Shown here piece after piece: positions 24,024 to 36,127 of a stretch of 64,000 nt of DNA. How positions within the stretch are numbered: the stretch's first letter is position 1; the number at the start of each line of letters is the position of its first letter. The stretch is from Polytrichum commune (lineage: Eukaryota > Streptophyta > Polytrichopsida > Polytrichales > Polytrichaceae): contig OX485804.1 of NCBI GenBank assembly GCA_950295325.1, positions 39,358,429 through 39,422,428 on the forward strand, given 5' to 3'. The notes beneath the pieces are model-generated. The model saw only the letters and a program-made list of their open reading frames with translations. It was not told the origin of the DNA and did no database searches. The position numbers were made by a program, and so were the translations under genes.

Positions 24024-27000
24024 TCAGTGACGCAGCTGCTGCTTAAATTTCTCAAGAAAGTCAGCTCTCTCAGCTGTGAGTTTCTGCTCAAAAGCAAGGG
24101 CAGATTCATGCTGCTGCTTCTGAAACTCTATACGTTCCTCATGCTGTTTCTGCTCCATCTCCCTCAGCTTCTGCTCAAAATCCTGGGCATTGAGTAGACT
24201 TCCTTCAACTTTCTCAGTCTTTTTCGCAATCTCCTGATCCATTCTGCAAACACACAACACAAATTAGAAAAATGAACGCATGCATAATTGCAAAAGCCTT
24301 GACAAGTAGAACTGGATTCTTCCTGCTCTAGTTGCCAATGGTGATTAGAGCCGTAAAGTCTGATCCCACTGCAATACCACTAAGGTAAGCGGGCCTAGTT
24401 CCGCTACACTAAATATGATATTTAGTGTCACCAATTCTAATGATCTTGCTCAATACAAATTGTGAACCACGGTATAGTGTCACCAACACTAATTGTCCAC
24501 CCAAAATTATTTGTCATTCCTTGTAAAATATTTTGGGGATTATAATTTTACAGTGTTGCAATTACTGTCACTTACCAAGTGATTTTCATCCGAATTTCAA
24601 TCATCCACGACAATATTTCATCACAAGTTGCTGACAACAGAAGGTAGGGTTTTGGGCAATAGATGAACACATCCATCATCCATACCAGTATCTGTAAACT
24701 TATTCATAAGAAGTGTCATCCGAAAAGCTACCACAGTGCACATTAAATACCATATGACACTAAATATCATATTTAGTGTAGTTATCCTATTCAGAGACCT
24801 CTATTTGGGTGGTGTGTGGTTAGGTGTGGATACATAAACAGACATCCAAAAGATATGTGTTTAAAAGAGAGTAGAATATGTGGCTCAGAATTTGTTCTAG
24901 GCTCAATAGGCAATATATTTGGGGGGTATGGTCGTTTGATGGCTCAGGCACTTTTGACTTTGAGAAACCTTACCAGCAACAGGGGAGATCATGAAATCTT
25001 ATGAAATCTTGTTGAAATCTTATATCACATTCACAGATCCAAGAAAAATGATGACTTTGAATCCAAGTTGAGAATCATAGCAAACAACAAACACTAACGA
25101 TTTAAGACACATTTGCCTTACAGAGTAACCAGCAATAAGAACACATCCATAAGTGCAGTATTAATATTAAGTCCATTACTTCAAAAAAGGACCCCACTCT
25201 TACATGGCCTGCTGTTCTTGATCGTTGGGAACTTTGGCACGATGAGCCTCCAGTTGCTGGCAACGGTCGAGGTGACTTTTATCAAATTCAGCCCTCATTT
25301 TCGCAAGCTCGGCCTCTTTTTTTGAAACTTCATCAGCCAGCTGGGCACTCTGTTGTTGATAGAACTCCTCCAGGTCAGCTTGCTGTGAAATAGCAAAGCA
25401 TTATATCAGTTTGGAACAAGGCTCCAGTGATTTCTAATATTAGTAATTGTTGGAGGCTTAAGGGGTTTTAGGGTTATAATTATTAATGAAATTTTAGGAT
25501 AACCTACTATAATTATTAGTATTATTGTTATTATTATGAAGAGGAAGTGCCAATAAAGTTTTATGTGATGACAATGAATGGGTATATGTGGTGTGTATTT
25601 GAGTCTAAGTCATCTATACGAGCTCAAATCTAACTATAATTTACTTTCCATATATGTGTGCTCCAATTGGAACAATGCATATGATAAATGTGGCAATTTT
25701 ATATAGGGTCACTTTCGGCATGACACCTTGAGTATCAGCACGGGCCTCTCGGACCCTTGAATGGTTAAAATTAAGAGTATAAATTCCTTGCAAGGTAGGG
25801 TGCTAAAACCAACATCAATCTTAACTTTGGACCCTTATTTGCATGCAGACTTCAGATAAGGAATACTTAGGTGTGCTGGAATACCCTTTCAATTGCCAAC
25901 AAGAAACACCTAAACCATTATCAATCTAGTAGTAGTAGTAGATACACACAGCACTTAACTGTCAGTTTTAGCACCATCTACATTATGTCCTCCTGTCTGT
26001 GGCTCCTTTGTCTTTGATATAAGGATTACAAACAAGAGAAAAATAACATTTTAAGGTTGAGACAATCCCACCTGCTGCTTATTCCTTGTAAGCTGCTCCT
26101 CTCCTCTTTGTCGAATAACCTGCAGCTCTTGTTCACGTAGTTGCAAGTTCTTCGAGACCGTATGGAGAGAATTCTGGAATGTTTTGCTCGCTTCTTTCTC
26201 CCTTTCTACTTTGCTCTCAAGGGATTGCACTTGCTTAGGGTCCATGCGCTGCATTGGTTCAATAACAACCTCTTGCAAACTCTTCACTTCATACTTCACC
26301 ATGGTCTTTCCTACACATCATCAGTACATGTTACAGACACTCACTTCTCTGTGCCATTTCCAGAAACGTCGAGTTAGGAATGCCATCCTTGAAAATCAAG
26401 GGACAACAACATTTACAAGGAGAAACTTTTGGGAACCATAATAGAGTTATCCTTTAACTCAACAGGACTTTGGGCCAGAGTTGGTTGCTATGCATGTAAT
26501 ACCTTCCATGTTCAGTAAGTTATTGGTTCGAACAAAGAAGAACATCGAAGAACAGCTCTATGGGCTCATTGAGGTCAGACTCCTTTTGACATGCCAAGAG
26601 AGGCTTTAAGTGAGTTTGGCCATCAATGAACCGAAATTGGTTGCTCTTCATTCAAATCCAAACACTACCTCCATGCGTGCATCACAAGTGGAAAGAAACC
26701 ATTGCTTTTATGCAAAACGACCAATGGGGAAAACAAAGGACACCAACTCCCGTAGAAAAGTTGTCTCAAGTTTAAAAGGATAACTCTAATTTTCCATCCT
26801 TATGCAAATGGCAGTAAGATTCAAAATGCACCTTTGCTGTGTCTATTGAAAATATCCAGGTCTTCTTTCACCGCCATGTAGCCATACAATATTCGATTTC
26901 CACCGGGCCGAAAGAGGAGCTTGCTTGGACGGTGCCAGTCCTCTCTTGCTCTTCGTGAACCAATAAATAGCTTCTCAAGGCGGCATGCATCATGGTAGCC

Positions 27001-30000
27001 AACAGGTGTATCTGCGAAAATCAACAAGCTCATTCCACGGTGACCCTGAGGCCCATACGCATGACGTGGCTTCAATGGTTTATATTCTTGAAACATGTCT
27101 AGAAGCTCCTTGTTTCCCATCCCAATCCACTGCAGAAACAATACAACCAATTCTTCTATCAGCACCCAAAACTTACTAGACTGATGCTGAAAACACTTCA
27201 AGTGAGAATGCTATCACTTTGCAAGAAATAAGAATACCATACAGCTGGGAATCTATTATGGAGCAGGATGTGAAAGAGAGCATGGCCGCACATGTTAAAC
27301 ATGGCTACATTCAAGGTGACAAGGAACGGAAATTACCTTTTTATATACCACTTGGATGTATGTAATGAGGATATTACTTCGTTTTTGTTATGTATTTTCT
27401 ATATAATATGCAAGAACCTTCGTATCTAGGTAGAAATTACCAGAGTTTCAATATGGTATTGACAAAACCACTGTGGTTCACCCAATCAGTGGGAGTATCC
27501 AAGTAACCGAGGAACTGATTTTCTTCAGCCATCCATGTGGAAACCTAGGAACTTGCTCTTGGGGGAGATTAGGCAAATGCCAGCTTGTCTGCGCCCACCA
27601 TTCAAGGTAACACCTTTGAAAGGAGGAAATATTCTTCAAGGTCCCTCTAATTCTCATGATGTCCATTTTCATATTACACATACAATTAAACTAACATGAA
27701 GATGAACAAATTCCAAAATTCATGCCAGTGGAAACTTCAGGGTCATCTCTTCTCTTTCCTTGAGAAGGTCAGCTGATGCAAAAGAAGATTCCAGACTAGC
27801 CCCACCTTAGCTGAACAGTGCTTGTTCCTCAAAACATCACTCAAGTTGCAATGATCCATCTGAGGGATGTACCTCATTGGAACAGAATGCATACTGTTCC
27901 AACCAATGTTGGACGAGTATATAGGCGAATACACAATATCAATAATGGTTTCAAAGAATTTGCCAGATCAATATCAAGATTGTAATACCAGTCAAGTATT
28001 GAGATTTGGTGGGTATCACAAGAGAAGGAGTCTTTGTTTAAGCTCCACAAGACCGATCATCTGGAGCTTGCATTATTCTCCAGATGGGCTTGGAGGATTA
28101 TGCACACTATGAGGGAGGCACATACCTATTGCCAAAAAGGCCAGACAATGGAAAACCCTAAACCCTCAACCCTCCATAGTCGCACAGTGCTCCTTGGAAA
28201 CATTGGTCGAGTTGGAATGATCTGACTGTGGGATGTCATTGGAACATAATGCATTATTCTCCAGATGGGCTTGAAGGATTATTATGCAGACCATGATGGA
28301 GGCCCATCTTGTCAAAAGGCCAGATCATGCAAAAGATTCCAGACTAGCCCCTCCATAATTGCACCATGCTTGTTCGAAACATCGCTCGAGTTGCAATCTA
28401 CATTACATTCTGGAACTTTAAAACAGTGAGGGCGCATGGACATTGACGCAGTCACCATTCAAAAGTTCCAAAATGGACAGGATCCCACAATGGCATGTTG
28501 AGTGGAGGTGTTGAGATGGAGTGGGAAAATAATTTAAATGAATAAGTGGAGCAGGCTGGGACAGCACAGACTAAACTAGTGTTCCTACAACTGTGTGGGA
28601 TGTAATTGGAATGGAATGCATGCATACGTACCTTTCCCTGCTCATCTTGCTCCAGCTGAGTATTCTGGATCACAATAATAGGGGGCCACACAATCATCTG
28701 TAGTGGCGCCACATTGTTGTCATCGTGAATCCCCTTCCACTTCCCGAACATGCTTTGCCCCTGCACGCCGCCACTGCTCGCTCCAGTTCGTCGCAACCGC
28801 AGCTCCTCCTCCAACACATCCGCAAACATGCGGTGCAACTTCACACGCCTTGACCGCATTGTGCGTGCATGCGTCGCAAGAGGACCGAGCCCACGGAACC
28901 AGTCAATGGCACCAGGGCCGCCCTTGCAAGCTGGGCAGTGCCACTGCCTGTCATGCTCGCTGATTTGGCTATCACTCATGCTCTCCAGGTCCTGGAAGAA
29001 ATCGCGGAAACACTTTGACTTCTTCTGGTCCTCGTGGCTCTGCAGAGTTTCAGAGCCATCACTTAGAAACGCATCATCACTGTCGTCTTCAACATTATCG
29101 AGGTCAGAACACTGGCTGTCGGAGTAGGTGCTGGCTGGGTAGTCCACCGCCTCTTTACCATTCTCAACTTGCTGTACATGGTTTCCTGGCAAAGCATAAC
29201 GATTGTACACAGAACACTTTTAGGGTTGCTGAGATGCAGCCACAGACATCCAAAGATTTACAAAGTCACAATCAAGCTTCCATGAAGTGTTTGCCCACAT
29301 CACCTTTTTGTGGCTAAAGCATCCAAGTGTGTACTCAACACAATCCACACAACATGAATAATCAGCAGGTTGTTCCTTATTACTACACTGGTTTGAGACC
29401 AAGCCATCCTGGCATGTTGCACCTGTGCATATGAAATAATATCCCAGGCCATCCCCACATTGTCCACTCAACATGCCACCATTCACAGCCAGCTATTTTG
29501 GAACTCTGAAACTCCCTTGTGCCCTTGCCATTCCAAAGTTCCAACATGTACAGCAGATTGGAAAGTGCTGTCATGGCCTATTGCACCCCTGCATACAGGT
29601 TAATAGCCAGGGCCATCCCTGCAACATCTGCTCAGCATGCCGCTGTCAACAGTTGCATGTTCTGAACCTTTGGAACAGCAACTGCATCAACGCCCTTATG
29701 CTTCACCATTCCAAAGTTCCAAAAGAGTACAAGTAGATAATAAGTCAGGTACCACATCATAGCCATTGAGGGAGCTGGGTTACCTCCAGAGCTAGAAGAT
29801 CGCTCTGACGCTGCCCTGGCCCCCTGATGCCAGCCTGGTCCACTTCGGGAAGAGGTTTCCGACCCATTGTTTCGGTACTCGCCCACATTTTGCCACCCAT
29901 TGTCGGCAAACATAGCTGGTGGCCCTTGGCTATTTCCACTGTCCCAAGAATTTGTTGTTTTCAATCCGCCATGGACGGTTTGAGCTGGATGTTTTGCATT

Positions 30001-32202
30001 TGCAACCTCATGGTGACCTCTGGCATTGGGACCCCATGCCTGTGCTCTCGGCGCCGGAGACGAACCACCACCACCACCTCCTCCTCCTCTACCATTGTTG
30101 AATTTCCTTCCATTTCCATCTTGGCCTCCTCCTCTCCCTCCTCCTCCCCCTCCCCCATTACGACGGCTCCTTTCTTGTGTGGAGGCCCATGACTTACCAC
30201 TGCCTCTGCCCACACTAGGTGGTCCACCATCTCTCCTCTCCACTGATGAGCCCTTGCCCCTCACTTTCACAACTTTTTCCCAGCCTGCATCGCTCAAAGT
30301 GTCATCCACAAGGGTCTTCCCATTGTTGGTTTCTGGGTATGGGCCTAAATAGGCTGGCTGGTACTCCCAGCCTTCAACTGGATCATCCCAACCATTCGTG
30401 TGCGACGGACCTGCAGTACAACTCATGTGTTGATAATGTGTTGATAACTCATCTAAAGTTTATACCCTTGCAAGTATCGATGCTCAAATAACACATATAG
30501 ATAAAGATAACCAGTTCATCATAAAGGATAAAAATCAACAGAGATTGTTAGCCCAAAGCTTCTGGAGTTGCATACGAAATAGATACATAGCAATCGAAAG
30601 GAAGCAACCAGAAACTTGAATACATATGACCAGAAACGAATCACACGTACGGCAATAGCCAAATGGTGGTGATCCATTTGACCATGGGCCATCCACAACA
30701 ACCTGCATAAAAGCAGCCACCTTTCACTACAACCCCACTGACTTTGTCTTTAACTTTCTGCTAGATCTCTAGAGGTAAGAGGAAGACTGAGGCAAATAGT
30801 ATGTGTACTAAGACCTCAATTTCAACACAAGGAAACCAGGAGAGAAGACAAACCCTGAAGTAGGAAACAAAAGCCAGTAGTTTAGTTTATCTAATTAAAA
30901 CACCCTAGAAATTACTGCCGAACAGTGCAGGGCTGACAATATGAGCTCCACTTGACAGAAAAGTATCAAAAGTCCAGCAATAGATCTCAATAATCGACCA
31001 AGATCATCTTGAGTCAAGCATCAGTGAACATAAATATGTAGCATGTACCTGCATCCATGTGCCACCCGCACTCAGACAGGGAGGATACTGGGACACTTGT
31101 GGCTGTTAGAATGCTTCGACTTGGAGCAGGAACATTCACAGGCTCTGAGATATCATCACACACTCCGTCATCAACAACAGACAGAACTTAGAACGTCACA
31201 GAGCTTCTCACTTGAGCAAGACTGAAGTAAGCTCCTTGAGACCACTTAAGAGTAAGCCTCTCAGAGAGTGAAACTAAGATAGATGTATTTCTTAATACCA
31301 GTAAGTACAGGTACTCAAGGATATTTCTGTTTTTTATAGCTTCTCAAAGAGTGAAACAAAGATAGATGTATTTCTTATCACAAGTAGGTGCAAGGATAGT
31401 TCTGTTTGTGATAGTATTGAGATCGATGTACCATGCAAGTACCTTCACACCTAAGTAAAAAAATTCCCTAGCATCAACCTGATATAAGGATGATATCAAC
31501 CCAACCAGATGACTCAGGTATACAAAAATGCTCTCGTCTTGTGTGCCCCCCAAGTCTCAAAACTTGACTTGTATCACACTTTTGATATCGATCCTGTAGA
31601 TTCTTTTGATACCATTATTGATATTGTGTATTGATACCATGCATCACCTATACAACAGTCCAACATTGGTACAGGCTCTTGACAGCTTGAGGAGGAAGAA
31701 AAGGGAACGCTTCACTTAGCTACAGGATTCTCTTCATATTCACTGATGTCAAAAGAGGAATCTAAAACATATCTACAAGATACCTGCTCTTTTCTGTTCT
31801 GGCATTAACAAAAGTTCAACATCAAACAAATCTGCACCTGAAAATTGTTCCTAGGGTAAGTTAATCTTGGCTTCACACATTCTTGCAAAATAGATGCGAG
31901 AAAAGCAACATAGAAGTACTTACGTTTTCTACGAAAGAGGAGTGCAACAAGGTAGCAGGTATTGTAACAGAAAATTGGAAAATTGGAGACATGACACACC
32001 GAAGGTTGTGTCACTTGCCTGTGGAGAGGAGAACCTGGCCGGTGTCCTTCCCCGTCACCACTTCACTAAACACATCGCCGCTGCCATCGGTCGGAGGTTT
32101 TGATGTTTTTTTCTTATTTCGCTGCTGCTTCTTCTTCTTCGGGTGCCCTTCCTCCTGAGGAACACCACTACCCTTACTTGCGCTGTGGTTCTCAAAATTC
32201 AT
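24024..32202 (-). CDS. SGS3: SGS3: RNA-binding partner of RDR6 in siRNA biogenesis, 7 coding exons
   Basis: SGS3 stabilises RISC-cleaved RNA and works with RDR6 to make dsRNA for trans-acting and antiviral siRNA in cytoplasmic siRNA bodies (established for the family). Coding exons, 5' to 3': 32202-32019, 30410-29784, 29185-28632, 27129-26832, 26310-26072, 25382-25204, 24243-24024. Phases agree at every junction and give 766 residues (Arabidopsis 625). Seen: a Lys-rich N-terminus; a Gly/Arg-rich low-complexity stretch (about 110-170); an acidic Asp/Ser segment; zf-XS with CPAC (about 354-357) and paired His (about 376 and 388); an XS domain (about 405-555) with VWPP, WIGMGNKELL and YGPQGHRGMS; then Gln/Glu/Lys-rich coiled coil to the C-terminus. 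Intron 1 uses a GC donor (ACAG/GCAAGT); the nearby GT donor would break the frame. An AG directly before the ATG suggests an upstream non-coding exon. Confidence 0.95.
24404..24781. mobile_element. MITE family A, best-preserved copy, SGS3 last intron
   Basis: It is 378 bp with terminal inverted repeats identical over 27 bases (beginning CTACACTAAATATGATATTT). The terminal word is itself nearly palindromic (ACACTAAATAT...ATATTTAGTGT), so each end can fold alone. The flanks show no clear duplication. Confidence 0.85.
24785..24940. repeat. Family G fragment in SGS3 last intron
   Basis: GGTGTGTGGTTAGGTGTGGAT, ATGTGTTTAAAAGAGA and TTCTAGGCTCAATAG match the inner arm of family G. It abuts the family A MITE. 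Confidence 0.5.
25794..25981. mobile_element. TIR element family C, short copy, SGS3 intron 5
   Basis: GGTAGGGTGCTAAAACCAACA at the left pairs with an inverted GTAGATGGTGCTAAAACTGA at the right. It is about 190 bp and related to 2,072-2,815. Confidence 0.55.
26444..26786. mobile_element. MITE family B, complete, SGS3 intron 4
   Basis: It is 343 bp from GAGTTATCCTTTAA to the inverse TTAAAAGGATAACTC, with TA on each side. Same ends and size class as 16,059-16,413. Confidence 0.7.
27130..28631. repeat. SGS3 intron 3: family D fragments and degenerate tandem units
   Basis: Bases 27,336-27,475 and 27,935-28,015 (inverted) are family D pieces (TATACCACTTGGATGTA, ATGCAAGAACCTTCGTA; GGTGGGTATCACA). 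Bases 27,770-28,410 carry about three diverged direct units sharing AAAGATTCCAGACTAGCCCC, AAACATCGCTCGAGTTGCAA, GAGGGATGTCATTGGAACA and ATTCTCCAGATGGGCTTG. Confidence 0.6.
29220..29745. repeat. SGS3 intron 2: two direct ~170-bp units
   Basis: Units around 29,400-29,555 and 29,570-29,735 share GCATGTTGCACC / GCCTATTGCACC, CAGGGCCATCCCTGCA-like and CTCA(A/G)CATGCC words, GCCCTT, and CCATTCCAAAGTTCCAA. This is intronic tandem duplication with no coding function visible. Confidence 0.6.
31290..31670. mobile_element. MITE family D copy in SGS3 intron 1
   Basis: GATCGATGTACCATGCAAG, GGTATACAAAAATGCTCTCG, TTTTGATACCATTATTGATA and TACAACAGTCCAACATTGGT match the 14,706-15,078 and 58,030-58,447 copies in order. 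A short direct duplication of GATAGATGTATTTCTTA lies at 31,279-31,375. Confidence 0.55.
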
Positions 32203-33582
32203 CTGCTTAGGTTATGAGTACTCACAGCTCAATGCCAACCTCCGGACTACGGATTCATGAAGGGGCTCCTGAAAAAACAACGAGAGTCCAAGGAACAGGT
32301 CAGAGACAAAGCCCTCGCAATAAATAATTAAATAAAGGGCATGGCACCTGCCCTTTCAAAATTCATCGTCACAACGTCTGTACCGACGCAGGAAGATATT
32401 ATCCTATCCTATTCTATTCTCGTCTGCTAAGAATGGTTTGCCAGGTTACTTGAGCGCAAGGATACTTCGTTCAAAGAATAGCACCAACTCAAACGCCATC
32501 TGAAGAAACAGTGAGCAGGTATTGCATTCCTGCCTAAGAAGAAAGTCCTAAAACAAAACAAAGTACCATCCCAACATGTCTATACACATGTGTAGACACG
32601 CAACGCAGGGCACCCACCAAATGTCTGCAGCGCAATGTCAGTTACATCCAGCAAGGGAAATTGTTCGCACGGTGATCGTTCGCAAGGAGGATCTAGTTAA
32701 CACTGCAACTACTTCGTCAAAGCGAGAACGTAGGCTCAAGCGATGATGCATTTGGCAACACTACTCATCCATGGCCACCAAATGTAACTTAGTGGCACTT
32801 GAAAGGGTAGCCAAGCCAAAACTAAAGCTGCCAAAATATGTATGTATGTGTGTCAGAGAGGCACACGAATTAAGCAAGTACTAACAACTTCACTCAGCGA
32901 TGAGAACAGATCCCCCAACCGATGCCAGTGTCGGCACGGTGGCAGCTAAGCTAGCCAGCCAGCACGTGACTCCAGTTATGAATGCTGGGAGTTACATGAC
33001 AATAATGTCTTCACAGAATCACGAGAGACGGCAGCTGATTGAAACTCGAAAGAGAAAGTGATATGCAATGTAAGAAGGGTGATTACTACTTGAAGCGATA
33101 TTGAGTTACCGAAGTTTCGGAGAGAGGGAGAAGGGAGGGAAAAAGCTAAATATTGACCTCCGAGCCTCCGAGACCAATCGGAACAGATTCGAAACCTCAA
33201 TAAGGAGTGTCCATGTTCACATACACACATCGACAGCCGGTCCCGCAACCTAACACGTTCCTCACGATGACGGGAAGGGAGGACAGAAGGAAGGAAGGTA
33301 GGCAAGAGAGTGCAATCATATTGTTACATCCCCAAACGCAACAACTAGCTTAGCCTAGCTAGCCTAGCCTAGGCTAACCTAGCATGCCCCCACATCCAAG
33401 GCATCATAACCTCCTCTCCCCTCTCATCTCTCTCCTCTCTTCCGACAAGCTACATAAAACAACAATTGCAATCCGCTTACACATTGGAGCTTCTCCGCAA
33501 TCAGGTGTATACGTCAAACCTAGTCTTCTGCAAACCCCAGACTAACATACCAAAACCAAATTGAAAACCTCCCTCACACGAC

Positions 33583-33590
33583 TCTCTCTT

Positions 33591-33623
<33 letters not shown>

Positions 33624-33624
33624 A
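33583..33624. repeat. (CT)n-rich tract in SGS3 5' intron/leader
   Basis: CTCTCTCTTTCTCTCTCTCT-type tract of about 40 bp. CT/GA tracts are common near plant transcription starts. Nearby, 33,345-33,385 is a self-complementary AGCCTAGC/GCTAGGCT cluster. Confidence 0.8.
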
Positions 33625-33853
33625 GGTTAACCCCGTCCGCTAAATCTTCAACCTGAACATCCCCATCTCCTCCGTCCGGACAGAAGAATCCATGTCCAGC
33701 TCCCGCAACCAATATAACTTAGCCATTCTCAGGGCCCACACACGATGATGATGATGATGGCAACAGAACAGAAAAGACCAAAACAGAGAGAGATCCAGTG
33801 GGTCTGACCCGGAGCTTCAAGTGTCGCGATGAACCATCTTCTAAGCAACATAC

Positions 33854-33970
33854 CTACCAACTAGTTGAAGTTTAGCCTGAGTGAAGAGGTCATCGAGCAT
33901 CTTCTTCGTCTCCTTACGACAAGATGAAACTTCAAAGTTCGGAGACAACGCTCCTACTAATGTAACTTGT
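33854..33970 (-). other. Candidate non-coding first exon of SGS3 with a uORF
   Basis: On the minus strand a strong donor (GGTAG/GTATGT) ends at 33,854, and the SGS3 ATG at 32,202 is directly preceded by CTAAGCAG, a good acceptor. Joining them gives a 5' leader. It would contain a 16-codon upstream frame starting at 33,900 (MLDDLFTQAKLQLVGR) whose TGA overlaps the SGS3 ATG as ATGA. The exon is predicted from splice signals only. Confidence 0.35.
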
Positions 33971-33996
33971 AAGTGAGTTTTGAGTTTAAGGAATCA

Positions 33997-34008
33997 CTTA
34001 ATATTTAA
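33997..34008 (-). promoter_or_regulatory. TATA-like sequence upstream of SGS3
   Basis: TTAAATATTAAG on the minus strand lies about 30 bp before the predicted transcription start near 33,970. This is a weak, position-based call. Confidence 0.25.
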
Positions 34009-35784
34009 CTTACTTACATCCGCATCATCCAAATGGAATTGCATGTGGCCATGGGAATCGGAAGGAGAGCGAGCGAGAGGGAGAGAGAGACTAGTCTACG
34101 ATTCCTCCCATCCCAGAGGTCGGACGAGGGAGGGGAGCCGATCGAGCCGAGGAAGATAAAGATGAAAGAGAATGATGAGCCCGGGGGGGCTCTCGAATAT
34201 GGAATATCCAGGACACGTGTCGCATTTTCACTGCTTACGGCTCTGTTTGATCCTATGTGGCACGTGAGTCCGGTCCATGTGGCGTGGTCGAGTCGCGAGT
34301 CCTGGAGCGCGATGGCTCACCGACTGTGCTTTGTGATCCGTCGCTTTAACTTACTTCAAGCTTACAATTCTCCTTCCCAGGTAGGCAGTACAATATGCAC
34401 CTGATTTAGTGTGGGCCACACTATTTATCCAGCGTCGACCCACGACAATGAGTGTTGGACGAATGATGAGGGCGAGAGGGGATGATTTGCATAGGAACCT
34501 ACTTCGAAATTCATCCAATGTTCAAAGCTCTGAAATAGTATGAAGTCTGGAAGTTACCCTTTTCTCGTTCATGATTTGACATCAGAATTATTAGTTTCAA
34601 AGACCCCGGATTAGTTTGAGATGATTCCACCACACACACTTAAGAGGGGTCGACTTCTTCCGTTGGATGGATGAGGGGTACACTCATATGTGATACTTCT
34701 CTTTCGCCAATTATGAGTTGTGGACCACAATATCTTTCTAGGAACACATTTCCTCTCGTTTGATTCTATTGTGGGCCACATGATTTATCGTGAACTTGAT
34801 ATAACATGGGTCAATGCTCCCATGACATGAAAAACTAGTTTATACAATGAGAAGAGGCTTTTGTATCCTATAACAAGACAACACATTAGTTTTGGAGAGT
34901 TTTTAATGTGACCTGCAATAAACACATAGCACATCCATCCAATGTCACGGTAGATCATATGTTTAGCGAAGTTGCATGATTCAATTGAGGTAAGATCCTA
35001 GCCACATGGTGTATTCTTATTAGATGTGCCTTAGTTTGATCCCAAGTGATACATGAATTTGGTCATAGCGGTGGGGTTCACTCTTGGTTGGCTCCAGTGT
35101 GACACTAAGGGTTGGTTCCTTAAGCCCCAAGTCACTTGAAGTCAATCCGTGCAATCTCAGCCGTTGAGAGCATGGAAGTTGCTACCTACCACTTCACACG
35201 GGTCTCGAGTTCTAAGTCCCCTAGCCAGAGCTATGTCGGGGAGAACCGGCAGTTATGCCCCCTCCCCACCTGACTTTAGCTAAGCCTAAAAAGTCGGTTC
35301 TAAAGACACGGCCTTCACACCATCGAACCTATCTAGTGCTGAGCCTAGTTGGCAAATGATGTGGCATGGTTTAAAAGTGGAGGTTTTAAAGCCTCAAGCA
35401 CCGACCCTCCCATCGGTACCTAGACACGAGGCAAGAATATAGGACCTTTAAAAGTGTCGCCTCCCGCCCTTGTGATTGGTTGCTTTTTAGTCTTAGCTAT
35501 GATGAGGACACGGGGAGCTTCGTTAACAAAAATTCATGGTAAGATAGATGAGTAGTAAGGTATTTGGAGATGGGACAAAAACTATCCAACATTCATTGCT
35601 TGGTAGATAAAACCATGAACATGTGTGAAAGCTGCTAAACTAAAACCTACTCAAAAATCTCAAGAGCAAGTTCTTGTAGGTAGCCGGATGCCTCCCCTAT
35701 AACCGAGGGAGCTTTACCCGGTTTTTAGGAAAGACTTTGGTTATTTGCTAAAGTTAGGTGAGGAGGGGGCATTAGATACATATG
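34009..35784. other. Intergenic, no gene recognised
   Basis: The open frame at 34,033-34,404 has no recognisable motif and overlaps the presumed SGS3 promoter. The segment 35,090-35,480 has CG-containing, repeat-like phrases but no paired ends that I could find. Confidence 0.5.
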
Positions 35785-35975
35785 AACCGGTTGAGTTTGA
35801 GAAATAACCGGTTGAAGTTCAAGACTGCAAGAAAATTACCAATCATTTTAGAGAAAATTTATAGAATATACCCCACTTTGATAAAGGAAAACCGAAGGAT
35901 GTCAACATGTAACCAGTGGGACTTGCAAACACTAGGATCTCAACCGATTATGCCCAAATATCTCCCCCATCACTG
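35785..35975 (+). repeat. Dispersed repeat with AACCGGTT motifs (copy 2)
   Basis: It starts GAACCGGTTGAGTTTGAGAA, contains AATAACCGGTTGAAGTTCAA and GATGTCAACATGTAACCAGT, and ends ATTATGCCCAAATATCTCCC. Matches 3,955-4,150 (inverted) and 47,955-48,115. Confidence 0.65.
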
Positions 35976-36127
35976 AGCCAGTGTTAAAAATTAATAATAA
36001 TAATAATAAAAGCCAAAACCAGCTAGAGTAGGAGTGGAGGAAATGGACTTCAGTGTACCAGCCTTTGGCCTTGTTCGATGCGCTCTCTTGACACGAACCT
36101 CAACAACCTTAACATTTTAGGAAGCGA

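Noticed and set aside
28150-28175. CCCTAAACCCTCAACCCTCC as an interstitial telomere tract
   Set aside because: Only about two telomere-like units; within a tandemly duplicated intron segment.
28703-29127. Plus-strand frames with Cys/Ser-rich translations
   Set aside because: Antisense of SGS3 exon 3, where the minus strand has the zf-XS motif and correct splice phases.
30026-30352. Pro/Leu-rich plus-strand open frame
   Set aside because: It is the antisense of the Gly/Arg-rich low-complexity region of SGS3 exon 2, a common shadow of GGN codons.
32011-32016. GT donor two bases after the GC donor in SGS3 exon 1
   Set aside because: Using it to the acceptor at 30,411 shifts the frame into a stop within about ten codons.
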